A stretch of DNA of 64,000 bases, taken from assembly GCA_951813575.1 (NCBI GenBank), contig OX638375.1, forward strand, positions 3,239,042 through 3,303,041. Reading direction: 5' to 3'. Source of the DNA: Candidatus Binatia bacterium. GTDB taxonomy: Bacteria; Desulfobacterota; Binatia; UBA9968; JAJDTQ01. The notes under the pieces are model-generated. The model saw only the letters and a list, made by a program, of their open reading frames with translations, was not told where the DNA came from and did no database searches. Of the stretch, positions 7,997-17,687 are shown piece by piece (position 1 is the first letter of the stretch; every line of letters begins with the position of its first letter). Both the position numbers and the translations under genes were made by a program.

Positions 7997-10108
7997 CTAG
8001 CGCGCCAGGCGCAACGGCGCCTGGTTGTCCGGCCGGGTCGTGTGAAGTCGGTTCAGGTAGGTGTAGATGGCTTCCTGGGCCCGTGTCCTCGCGCCCCCGC
8101 CAACGGTCCTGTACTGGTTCCGCAGGTCCTTGTCGAGCACCCTCGCCTTGACGTTGTCCTGCCACACGATGTCCAGCACGTCCCTGAGCTGTTTCTTGAG
8201 AGACGGGTCATAGATAGGACAGGCCACCTCCACGCGGTGGTCCACGTTGCGTTCCATCCAGTCGCCCGAGGCGATGTACAGCTTCTCGTCGCCGCCGTTG
8301 GCGAACGCCATCACCCGGGAGTGCTCGAGGAAGCGGTCGAGAATGGCGGTAGCCTCGATGCGCTCGCTGAAATGCTTGACCCCGGGAACCAGCGAGAACA
8401 TGCCGCGCACCATGAGCCTCACCTCGACGCCGGCCTCCGCCGCCTCGTAGAGCTTCCGGATCAGGCCGCCGTCCTCGAGGTTGTTGATCTTGAGGAGGAT
8501 ATGGGCCGGCCGGCCCTTGCCGGCGTTCTTGATCTCGGTGTCGATGAGCTTCGTGAGCTTGCGGCGGGTGTCGTAGGGCGAGACCATCAGGTGCTTGAAG
8601 GTGGTGCGCCGGTAGTTGCTCTCGAGAAAGCCGAAGACCCGGCTCACTTCGCCGGTGATGCGCTCGTCGGCTGTGAACAGGCTGTCGTCCGTGTAGATCC
8701 GGGCGGTGGTCTCGTTGAAGTTGCCGGTGCCGATGTTGGCGTACAGCATGGTCTTTCGGTGCGAGACCCGGGTTATGAGGATCAGCTTGGCGTGCACCTT
8801 GAGACCCGGCACGCCGTTGATGACCCGGACCCCCTCTTCCTGGAGGCGTTCCGACCAGTACACGTTGTCGGCCTCGTCGAACCGGGCCTGCAGCTCCATG
8901 ACCACGGTCACCCGTTTGCCGTTGCGGCTGGCGTTGATCAGGGCATTGACGATCTTCGAGTTCCGCGCCACCCGGTACAGCGTCATCTTGATGGAACGCA
9001 CCTTGGGGTCGATGGCGGCCTGCCGCAGGAACTCGATAAGGTAGTCGAAGGTCTGGTACGGATAGTGGACCAGGATGTCGCGTCGCCGGATGGCCTTGAA
9101 GAAGGTGGCCGCGGCGTCGAAGTCCATATGGGCCAGCGGCGGCAACGGCGGCGCCGAGAGCTTCTTCGGACCGATGCGCGGGAAGCTCATGAAGTCCTTG
9201 AAGTTGTGGTACCGTCCGCCGGGGATGAAAGGGCCGGACTCGGTATCGAGGCCCATCTTGCCCTGCAGCAGCTTGAGCAGCCGCCGGGGGATCTGGTTGT
9301 CGTAGATGAAACGGACCGGCGCCCCGGACCTTCGCTGCTTGAGGCCTTTGGAAATCTTCTCGATGTAGCTCTCGTAGAGGTCGTCGTCGAGGTCGAGCCC
9401 CGCGTCCCGCGTGACTTTGATGGTGTACGCCTCGAACTGGTCGAAGGGGAAGATGGAGAAGATGTCCTTCAGGCAATAGCGGATCACGTCGTCCAGCAGG
9501 ATCACGTACTCCCGGTCCCCCGCCTTGGGCAGGATCACGAAACGCGACAGCACGTCGGTGGGTATCTCGATCAACGCGTACTCGGACCGGCGGGACTTGC
9601 TGCTGTAGAGGGAGATGGCCAGATAGATCGCCTGATCCTTCAGCTGCGGGAACTGCGTCAGATGATTGATCATCAGGGGGATCAGGGTGGGCCGCAGCTT
9701 CTGCTGATAGAACTCCTTGATGTAGGCTTCCTGGGCGGGGTTGAGCTCGCTCTCCCTGACGATGGAGATGCCGTGCTGCTCAAGCTCCTGGAGGATGCTC
9801 CGATACGTGCTTTCGAACAGCGCCTGCTGCTTCAGCACGATGGCGTGGATCTCTTTCAGGACCGCGGAAGGGTCCTCGCCCATCAGGCGCCGCGCGCCGG
9901 CGCCGAGCTGTTCGAGACGCCGGAGATGGGCCACACGGACGCGAAAGAACTCGTCGAGATTGGACGAGAAGATGCCGAGGAAGCTGAGCCGTTCCAGCAG
10001 CGGCACCGACGTATCCGAGGCCTCCTGGAGGACACGGCCGTTGAACGCCAGCCAACTGATCTCCTTGTTCCGCAGCGGCGGACGGGTCTTGTTCTTACGG
10101 GTTGCCAT
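7997..10108 (-). CDS. ppk1: Polyphosphate kinase 1
   Basis: Membrane-associated enzyme that makes polyP reversibly from ATP. The start chosen is the ATG at 10108 (MATRKNKTRPPLRNKEISWL), giving 703 residues; an in-frame TTG 45 bases upstream has no ribosome site. The N-terminal NKEISWLAFNGRVLQEA and the following four-helix region are typical of PPK1. The catalytic phosphohistidine motif is VHAKLILITR, with TGNFNETTARIYTD after it. The second phospholipase-D-like motif lies near YIASGDWMERNVDHRVEV. It is the same strand as speA, 140 bases downstream. A polyP-glucokinase-like gene at the left edge suggests that the polyP is used. Confidence 0.96.
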   Translation of the reverse strand: MATRKNKTRPPLRNKEISWLAFNGRVLQEASDTSVPLLERLSFLGIFSSNLDEFFRVRVAHLRRLEQLGAGARRLMGEDPSAVLKEIHAIVLKQQALFESTYRSILQELEQHGISIVRESELNPAQEAYIKEFYQQKLRPTLIPLMINHLTQFPQLKDQAIYLAISLYSSKSRRSEYALIEIPTDVLSRFVILPKAGDREYVILLDDVIRYCLKDIFSIFPFDQFEAYTIKVTRDAGLDLDDDLYESYIEKISKGLKQRRSGAPVRFIYDNQIPRRLLKLLQGKMGLDTESGPFIPGGRYHNFKDFMSFPRIGPKKLSAPPLPPLAHMDFDAAATFFKAIRRRDILVHYPYQTFDYLIEFLRQAAIDPKVRSIKMTLYRVARNSKIVNALINASRNGKRVTVVMELQARFDEADNVYWSERLQEEGVRVINGVPGLKVHAKLILITRVSHRKTMLYANIGTGNFNETTARIYTDDSLFTADERITGEVSRVFGFLESNYRRTTFKHLMVSPYDTRRKLTKLIDTEIKNAGKGRPAHILLKINNLEDGGLIRKLYEAAEAGVEVRLMVRGMFSLVPGVKHFSERIEATAILDRFLEHSRVMAFANGGDEKLYIASGDWMERNVDHRVEVACPIYDPSLKKQLRDVLDIVWQDNVKARVLDKDLRNQYRTVGGGARTRAQEAIYTYLNRLHTTRPDNQAPLRLAR

Positions 10109-10189
10109 GGCAAAGAGGCAGAAGAAACTACTACAATTGCGTCCCCGCTTCAATACAGAAACCGAGTGCGCGGCCGGACGTGGCGGCCG

Positions 10190-10215
10190 TAGGGGCGGGT
10201 TTCGGACCCGCCCCT
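10190..10215. repeat. GC-rich hairpin element, family 2 (copy 1)
   Basis: GGGGCGGGT (10192-10200) and ACCCGCCCC (10206-10214) form a perfect 9-bp stem with a TTCGG loop, preceded by GTA. Related copies are at 19440-19466, 36299-36321 and, more diverged, 11216-11248. It sits between the stop of the NMT1-like gene and ppk1. Confidence 0.75.
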
Positions 10216-10249
10216 GTTCGTTCCGGCACCGAACGGTCGACGGCGATGG

Positions 10250-11125
10250 TCAGGGGGCGGCTTCGGAGTGGTACCGGAGGTCGTAATAGACGGCCAGGTC
10301 GGTGCCTTTCCGCGGCGCCATGCCGAAGGACACCCGGAGGTCCAGCGGCACCTGCAGCCCGGCAAGATGGAGCTCGGTGGATGCCGGCAACGCGGACAGC
10401 TCCTTGGCCGCCCCGTCCTCGTCGAGCGCCATGGCATCGCGCAGGATCCGTAGCGCCGCCGCGCGGTTGGCCGGATCGTTGCCCCAGGCGGTGGCCTCGG
10501 CAAGGCACTTGAGAAACGCCACCAGTTCCCCCCGGTGCGCCGCCGCCCAACCGGCCGCGACCGCGAAGACCCCGCCCGGATAGTCCGGCAGCACTTCCCG
10601 GTAGTCCGCGATGCGGCGCATGCCCGCCGCTTCCGCCCTCTTGTCCCAGGGCGGGTTCAGGATGCCGGCAAAGGTCTTGCCGCTTTCCATGGATTCGAAG
10701 CGCGGCCCCGTGGCGCCGACCCCGTCCAGCTCGTAGTCGCCGCGGGTCATGTCGAGTCCGTGGGCCAGCAGGATCCTCCGGAGCACCAGGGCGTAGGCCG
10801 TATCCACCGCGTCAACGGCCAGGGGCCGTCCGCGGAGGTCCTCCCAGTCGCGAATTTCCGGACGCACGTACACCGGCAGGGCCATGCGCTGGGAGGACTG
10901 CGCCACCGCGTGAATGTCGGCGCCCTCGCGCCCGGACCAGGCGAGCACGTTGTCGAAGGCGGTGGAGGCGACGTCGTAGGTGCCGTCGCTCAGGCCGCGC
11001 ATCTGTTGGGTGGAGCTGCGGGTAAGGGTGGTCTCCACCGCCAGATCGTGGGCGGCAAAGAGCCCGCGCTCGCGTCCGATGACGACCGCGGCGTTTTCTC
11101 CGAAAGTGATGAAACGAAAGAGCAT
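10250..11125 (-). CDS. NMT1/THI5-like (SsuA-type) substrate-binding domain protein
   Basis: The 291-residue product starts MLFRFITFGENAAVVIGRER after a clear GGAGG ribosome site. The order of motifs (ATGLFAAHDLAVE-like start, DGTYDVASTAFDNVLAW, GRPLAVDAVDTAYALVLRRIL) matches the periplasmic-binding fold of NMT1/SsuA/TauA proteins. Family members bind thiamine precursors, alkanesulfonates or other small organics. No signal peptide is visible, which is unusual for a periplasmic binding protein; a cytoplasmic sensor or enzyme-like role is possible. No permease or ATPase neighbours. The ligand is unknown. Confidence 0.7.
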   Translation of the reverse strand: MLFRFITFGENAAVVIGRERGLFAAHDLAVETTLTRSSTQQMRGLSDGTYDVASTAFDNVLAWSGREGADIHAVAQSSQRMALPVYVRPEIRDWEDLRGRPLAVDAVDTAYALVLRRILLAHGLDMTRGDYELDGVGATGPRFESMESGKTFAGILNPPWDKRAEAAGMRRIADYREVLPDYPGGVFAVAAGWAAAHRGELVAFLKCLAEATAWGNDPANRAAALRILRDAMALDEDGAAKELSALPASTELHLAGLQVPLDLRVSFGMAPRKGTDLAVYYDLRYHSEAAP

Positions 11126-11215
11126 GCGAGCCTCCGGGTGCCGGGCGGGTGATCGCGTGTTCCTACACGAACGCGCCGGCCGCCGCCAGTGCTCGCATCG
11201 AGGGGGCGGGAAAGG

Positions 11216-11248
11216 CGGTGCGGGCGGGTCCGCGACCCGCCCGCACCG
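11216..11248. repeat. Perfect 15-bp hairpin, related to family 2, downstream of glnK
   Basis: CGGTGCGGGCGGGTC (11216-11230) pairs perfectly with its complement at 11234-11248 around a CGC loop. It lies 14 bases beyond the glnK stop on the strand of transcription. It shares the GGGCGGGT core with the family 2 hairpins but has a longer stem. It may end the amtB-glnK transcript, although a T-run is missing. Confidence 0.65.
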
Positions 11249-11261
11249 CGAGGGAACGGAT

Positions 11262-11642
<381 letters not shown>

Positions 11643-11682
11643 TCAGCCGACGCAGGACACGGGAGCGTAAGGCCGGGCTTAC

Positions 11683-12912
<1,230 letters not shown>

Positions 12913-12979
12913 TTTGTCCCCCGTTTGCCGGTGTTATTTCCCGCGTGTCGATCCGCGGGACATCTTGAGAGACGGATGG

Positions 12980-12996
12980 TGCAATTAAGGTGCCAA
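12980..12996 (-). promoter_or_regulatory. Sigma-54 (RpoN) promoter of amtB-glnK
   Basis: On the minus strand the site reads TTGGCACCTTAATTGCA: -24 TGGCAC and -12 TTGCA at the canonical five-base spacing. The predicted start of transcription is near 12969, leaving a leader of about 55 bases before the GTG. It is the same architecture as the site ahead of glnA at 3909-3925, differing only in the spacer. The remaining upstream DNA to 13175 shows no other clear signal. Confidence 0.85.
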
Positions 12997-13175
12997 CGTC
13001 GGGCGCCGAGACGCGATGTTGCCCGGGCCGCGCAGGTGTGGTGTTCGGAGGCTCTTCAGGGGCGTGTGAGGGAGGGAATGGACGATTCCAGGACGACGGC
13101 AACTGCCCAACAAGCGGGCATGTGCGTAACGAGTAGGCAGCTTGCGCCGTTCCACCGGCGCTGACTCGGCGACCC

Positions 13176-14924
13176 TTACCCGGCCCTGAGCCTTTGCCTC
13201 AGGCCCGCGTGCTGCTCCTGAATCCCGGAAGGCAGCCGGTCCCCGAACTTCTCGAAGAACTCCGACTGGCTGCGCAGGTTGGTGCGCCAGCCGTCACGGT
13301 CCACGTGAAGCAGGCGGCCCATGGCGTCGCTCGACACGTCGGAGCCCTTGCGGCTGATGGCGGAGGGCTTGGGAAGGTAGCCGATGGGGGTCTCGTCGGC
13401 TTTCCCGTCGTCCCGGGAGCGCTCGATGACCCACTGGAGCACGCGCAGGTTCTCGCCGAAGCCCGGCCACAGGAACCCGCCCTGGTCGTCCCGCTGGAAC
13501 CAGTTGACGCGGAAGATCTTGGGCGGGCGGGTCAGGCGCTTGCCCATGGAGAGCCAGTGGTTCCAGTAATCGCCCATGTTGTAGCCGCAGAACGGCAGCA
13601 TCGCCATGGGGTCGCGCCGGACCACTCCCACCGCTCCGGTGGCGGCGGCGGTGGTCTCGGACGCCAGGGTGGCCCCCAGGAAGGTCCCGTGGGCCCAGTC
13701 GAAGGACTGATAGACCAGCGGCACGAGCTTCTGCCGCCGCGCGCCGAACAGGATGGCGCTGATGGGGACCCCGTTGGGGTTGTCCCGCTCGGCGGATATG
13801 GACGGGCACTCGGACGCGGGCACGGTGAAGCGGCTGTTGGGATGGGCCACGGGCCCTTCCTTGTTCCACGGCCGGCCGCGCCAGTCGGTGACGCTTCTGG
13901 GCACGGGGTCGTCGTGCCCCTCCCACCACACGCCGCCGTCGGGCTTGAGCCCGACGTTGGTGAATATCGTGTTCTTCTCGATGGTGCGCATGGCGTTGGG
14001 GTTGGTCCTGGAGTTGGTGCCCGGCACCACGCCGAAGAAGCCGGCTTCGGGGTTCACCGCCCACAGGCGGCCGTCGTCACCCACCCGGAGCCAGGCGATG
14101 TCGTCTCCCACCGTGAACACCTTCCAGCCCTTCATGGACTTGGGCGGCACCAGCATGGCGAGGTTGGTCTTGCCGCAGGCGCTGGGGAGGGCGCCGCACA
14201 CGTAGGTGGTCTCGCCCTCCGGGCTCTCGATGCCGACGATCATCATGTGCTCGGCGAGCCATCCCTCCCGGGCCCCCAGTGCGCTGGCCAGCCGCAAGGC
14301 CATGCATTTCTTCGCCAGCAGGGCGTTTCCGCCGTAGCCCGACCCCACGCTCCAGATGGTGTTGGCTTCCGGAAAGTGGCAGATGAACCGGCGGTCGATG
14401 TGGAGGTCGGCCTTGGAGTGGAGTCCCCGGGTGAAGTCGTCCGAGTCGCCGAGGTGCTCGAGGGCCACGTTGCCCATGCGGGTCATGGCGCGCATGCTCA
14501 GCGCCACGTAAACGCTGTCGGTGAGCTCGATGCCCACCTTGCTGAAGGGAGAGCCGGCGGGTCCCATGAGGAACGGGATGACGTACATGGTCCGGCCCGC
14601 CATGGAGCCGTCGTAGATCTTGCCGAGGCGGTCGTAGGCCTCGTCCGGCGCCATCCAGTTGTTGGACGGGCCGGCGTCGTCCTGCTCGCGGGAGCACACG
14701 AAGGTCAGGTGCTCCGTGCGGGCCACGTCGTTGGCGGCGCTGCGGTGGAGGTAGCAGCCGGGCAGGCTCTGCTGGTCCAGGGGGATGAGGTCTCCGACCC
14801 GTATCGCTACCTGGGTCAGGCGCTCGCGCTCCTCTTCCGAGCCGTCGCACCACACCACATCATCCGGGCGACACATGGCTGCCGCTTCCTTCACGAACTT
14901 CCGAACCGCCTCGTTCACGACCAT
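13176..14924 (-). CDS. pckG: Phosphoenolpyruvate carboxykinase (GTP)
   Basis: Oxaloacetate + GTP to PEP + CO2 + GDP, the entry step of gluconeogenesis. The start MVVNEAVRKFVKEAAAMC follows GGGGA, and the 582-residue product is slightly shorter than the usual ~600. Hallmarks of the GTP class are the P-loop PSACGKTNLAML with its reactive Cys, the FGGNALL-like GYGGNALLAKKC, ISAILFGARRQK, and FWPGFGENLRVLQW. A small zinc-ribbon gene ends ten bases upstream on the same strand, so the two are likely cotranscribed. Confidence 0.96.
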   Translation of the reverse strand: MVVNEAVRKFVKEAAAMCRPDDVVWCDGSEEERERLTQVAIRVGDLIPLDQQSLPGCYLHRSAANDVARTEHLTFVCSREQDDAGPSNNWMAPDEAYDRLGKIYDGSMAGRTMYVIPFLMGPAGSPFSKVGIELTDSVYVALSMRAMTRMGNVALEHLGDSDDFTRGLHSKADLHIDRRFICHFPEANTIWSVGSGYGGNALLAKKCMALRLASALGAREGWLAEHMMIVGIESPEGETTYVCGALPSACGKTNLAMLVPPKSMKGWKVFTVGDDIAWLRVGDDGRLWAVNPEAGFFGVVPGTNSRTNPNAMRTIEKNTIFTNVGLKPDGGVWWEGHDDPVPRSVTDWRGRPWNKEGPVAHPNSRFTVPASECPSISAERDNPNGVPISAILFGARRQKLVPLVYQSFDWAHGTFLGATLASETTAAATGAVGVVRRDPMAMLPFCGYNMGDYWNHWLSMGKRLTRPPKIFRVNWFQRDDQGGFLWPGFGENLRVLQWVIERSRDDGKADETPIGYLPKPSAISRKGSDVSSDAMGRLLHVDRDGWRTNLRSQSEFFEKFGDRLPSGIQEQHAGLRQRLRAG

Positions 14925-14934
14925 GCGTTCCCCA

Positions 14935-15279
14935 TTATTTCCCCCGTGTCTTCTTGGGCGAGGTCCGGCCGGAGCCTTGCTTGGCCGCCCGCGCGGCCTC
15001 CCGTTTCGCGGGCGCCGTCCTTGCCGCCGTGGGCTTCCCGGCATCCTGCGCGGGCGCCGCGGACTTGGCTGCCTTCGGCGGCTTGCCCGTGGGGTCGTTG
15101 GTGATGAAATGCCCGCAGTTGATGCAGTAGACGGTGTATGCCGGCTCCCGCCGATGATGGACGGTGTGGAAATGGCCCTGGGAGCTGTTGATGCTGATGT
15201 CGACCTGGTAGAGCTTTATGACGACGTTGTGGTTGCAGTTCGGGCAAACCACCGTCTCGGGTACTTCCGTTGTGGCCAT
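14935..15279 (-). CDS. Small zinc-ribbon protein with basic Lys/Ala-rich tail
   Basis: A 114-residue protein of unknown function. Residues 1-65 carry two CxxC knuckles (Cys12/Cys15 in VVCPNCNH and Cys52/Cys55 in YCINCGHF), with several His between them, a likely zinc ribbon. Residues 66-114 are a disordered Lys/Ala/Pro tail ending KKTRGK, resembling the basic tails of histone-H1-like proteins. It is directly upstream of pckG with a ten-base gap. A nucleic-acid-binding or regulatory role is only a guess. The codon usage and GC content match the neighbours, which supports a real gene. Confidence 0.7.
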   Translation of the reverse strand: MATTEVPETVVCPNCNHNVVIKLYQVDISINSSQGHFHTVHHRREPAYTVYCINCGHFITNDPTGKPPKAAKSAAPAQDAGKPTAARTAPAKREAARAAKQGSGRTSPKKTRGK

Positions 15280-15356
15280 CCGACCTCCCAGAAAGCCGGC
15301 GAACTTCGTGATACTTCAAGCCTGACTCGGGATTACCTTATAACGGGGGAAACGGC

Positions 15357-16475
15357 TTACGTCCAGTAGTCCTCCCGGCCGCCCTGGACCCACCAGTTCT
15401 CCCGCGGCCGGATGTCGAGATCGACCCCCTTCCGGTGCTCCCGCGCCAGATCGTAGAGCTTTTTGGCCAGGGCCACGTCGACGATGCCCTGGCCTCCCTG
15501 GTTCTTGTACAGGATGATCTGGTCGTCACTGGTGCGCCCTTCGGCCTTTCCGGTCAAGATATCCGCAATATCAATAACTTTGTCCCAGGTAATGATGCCG
15601 TCCTGGACCGGCCAGTAGATGTCTCCCTGTTGCGAATCCACCGCCTGTTCCCGGGACAGCGCGACGATGAAATCGCAGCGCTTGAGGGTGCCGTCGTCGA
15701 TCTCCCGCCGCGGCTTGTCGAGGTTGCCGCTCTTCACCAGCTCGATGTTGCTGCCGATGACCGAGATGATGTACTGGCCCGGTTCCAGCCACGAGCCGTC
15801 GATGACCGGGACGTTGGTGTTGGTCATGCACAGGATGATGTCCACGTCCTGGGCTGCCCGGGGGCCTTCCGCCACCGGCTCCACCGGCACCTTGGTGATC
15901 TCGGTCATCTTCCGGGCGAAGGCCTCCCGGTGGGACTGCGTGGGGCTGTATACCTTGGCGCTCTCGATCTGCCTGAGCTGGGTCAACCCGACGAAGGTGG
16001 AGTAGGCCTGGTTGCCCGAGCCGTAGATGCCGACGCGGCGCGCGTCCGCCTTGGCCAGCCGGTCGAGGCCCACCAGGCTGGTGGCCGGCGTCCGCAGGTC
16101 GGCGACCCCGGCGGCGTGTTTGGGCCGATGAGCCATGATTCCCAGCAGCGTCCCGGAATCCGCGTCATAGATCAGCGCCAGCTCGGTCTGGTCGGGGTTG
16201 TACGGCGGACGGCGTTGCTGATCGCCGACGATGGCCTTGCGGTGCAGCGCCACCTGCGCGCCGACGGCGCCGTAGCTCGCCGCACCGCCGGCGTAGATGT
16301 TGAGCACGGTGTCGAACGGGGCCTCGCCTACATTCCGGTGCAAATTCAGCCGCTTGCGAGGCGCGTTGACGCCCTCGGACGTGCCGATCTTCTTGAGAGC
16401 GGCCTCGGTGATGGAGACCGCTTCCGGAAAGGCGACCAACTCATCCACGTCTTGTGAATGGAAAAACAGGGCCAT
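15357..16475 (-). CDS. Ornithine cyclodeaminase/mu-crystallin family protein
   Basis: A 372-residue NAD(P)-dependent enzyme. The ATG at 16475 has a strong GGAGG five bases upstream. The N-terminal half carries AGGAASYGAVGAQVALHRK (substrate side). The Rossmann part has RRVGIYGSGNQAYSTFVGL, where GSGNQA replaces the usual GtGxQA, then DIILCMTNTNVPVIDGSWL and ISVIGSN. The family includes ornithine cyclodeaminase, alanine dehydrogenases and ketimine reductases. The longer length and divergent motifs argue against assigning ornithine as the substrate. It appears monocistronic. Confidence 0.85.
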   Translation of the reverse strand: MALFFHSQDVDELVAFPEAVSITEAALKKIGTSEGVNAPRKRLNLHRNVGEAPFDTVLNIYAGGAASYGAVGAQVALHRKAIVGDQQRRPPYNPDQTELALIYDADSGTLLGIMAHRPKHAAGVADLRTPATSLVGLDRLAKADARRVGIYGSGNQAYSTFVGLTQLRQIESAKVYSPTQSHREAFARKMTEITKVPVEPVAEGPRAAQDVDIILCMTNTNVPVIDGSWLEPGQYIISVIGSNIELVKSGNLDKPRREIDDGTLKRCDFIVALSREQAVDSQQGDIYWPVQDGIITWDKVIDIADILTGKAEGRTSDDQIILYKNQGGQGIVDVALAKKLYDLAREHRKGVDLDIRPRENWWVQGGREDYWT

Positions 16476-16644
16476 GATACCTCCAGGTATGGTTGACCGT
16501 TGGGGGGATGACATGCCGGGCCGGACCCCGCCGGAGGGTGTCCGCCAGGCCGATTGTCGATTCGAAGCTATCAGATAGCCCGCCGGCCGGGGAAACGCAA
16601 GATGGCGGGAAGACGCCGGCGGTGAAGACCGGCGAAGCGCAGGG

Positions 16645-17475
16645 TCAGAACACCATCTCGACCCTGGAAACGCAGCGAAAGCCGTAGTACCCGTGCCCCC
16701 TGGCCTGCCTGCCCGGGTCCACGGTGTGCCGGGAGGTGGCGGTGAGCCCCTCGTGGTCGCTGGCGGCGCTGCCGCCCCGGGTCACCCTTGGATACGGCGC
16801 CGACAGGCTCTCCCGGCCGTCCTTGGGGTCGTAGGGGTACGACGTCGCGGTGGAGCGGGTCCACTCCCAAATCTGGCCGGCCATGTCCAGCACGCCGTAG
16901 GGACTCCGCCCCTTGGGGTACCGGCCCACGGGCACCGACTCGCCTCGAAAGCCGCCGAAGAAGGCCAGCTCCGGCCTCGGCGGGCCGTTGCCCCACGGGT
17001 AAAGCCGCCGGTCGGCGCCCCGTGCGGCCTTCTCCCACTCCGCCTCGCTGGGAAGCTGCTTCTCGAGCCACTTGCAGTACGCGACCGCGCCGTGCCAGGC
17101 CATTTCGGAGGCGGGATAGTCCTCCCAGCCGGCCTCCACTTCCCAGGTGTCGCCCACGTGGTGGATGCGATTGTCCTCGTCCCCCACGTCCAGATACTGC
17201 TCACCCTTGGGCCCCACGGGCCCCTTGGCCCGGATGAACCGCGCGTATTCCTTCATGGTGACCAGGTTCCGGTCGATGAAGAACGCCGGCAGGAAGAGCT
17301 TGTGGGCGGGTCCTTCTTCAGGCGGACCGCCGTCGCGCCCCATGGTGAACTCCCCGGCGGGGATGAGGACCATGCCGGCGTGCTTGCCTTCGGCGGCGCC
17401 GGCGGTGGTTGCCGAAAGGACCAGGGTTCCGGCCAGCACAAGCGACCCTGCAATGGAGAAAAGGCTGGGTGCCAT
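16645..17475 (-). CDS. Exported SUMF1/FGE-domain protein
   Basis: A 276-residue protein with an N-terminal signal peptide (hydrophobic AGSLVLAGTLVLSATTAGA). A full formylglycine-generating-enzyme-type domain follows: GMVLIPAGEFTMGRDGG, LPSEAEWEKAARG, YPWGNG, GVLDMAGQIWEWTRS, and GFRCVSRVE at the end. The catalytic Cys pair of true FGEs is not seen; only a single Cys remains in GFRC, as is usual in the broader C-type-lectin-like family. An ATG at 17475 with GGAGG eight bases away sets the start. No sulfatase gene is nearby, so an enzymatic sulfatase-activating role is unlikely. A ligand-binding or envelope role is possible. Confidence 0.8.
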   Translation of the reverse strand: MAPSLFSIAGSLVLAGTLVLSATTAGAAEGKHAGMVLIPAGEFTMGRDGGPPEEGPAHKLFLPAFFIDRNLVTMKEYARFIRAKGPVGPKGEQYLDVGDEDNRIHHVGDTWEVEAGWEDYPASEMAWHGAVAYCKWLEKQLPSEAEWEKAARGADRRLYPWGNGPPRPELAFFGGFRGESVPVGRYPKGRSPYGVLDMAGQIWEWTRSTATSYPYDPKDGRESLSAPYPRVTRGGSAASDHEGLTATSRHTVDPGRQARGHGYYGFRCVSRVEMVF

Positions 17476-17687
17476 AACCGTGACCTCCGGCGTTGCCGTG
17501 GGCGAACGCGGCAACGCTTCTCGATGGATTGCCGGATACGATCCGGACCGTGGAGATTTTAATGCAAAGGGCGAAGCCGGTCCAGTTTCCACCCTCCCTG
17601 CGCCGGCGCCAACGAACTGCAACCCTGTGGCCCGTGTCCGGTGATCGTGCTACGAGAACCTCTATACCATCGGGAGGACCGTCAGTC

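Noticed and set aside
8042-10192. Long open frame (716 codons) on the plus strand opposite ppk1; similar antisense frames opposite speA, pckG, gatB, hyuB and the nitrilase cluster (for example 51862-54351 on the minus strand)
   Set aside because: They are shadows produced by high third-position GC. Their translations are Arg/Gly/Ala/His-rich with no family motifs, while the opposite frames are complete known proteins.
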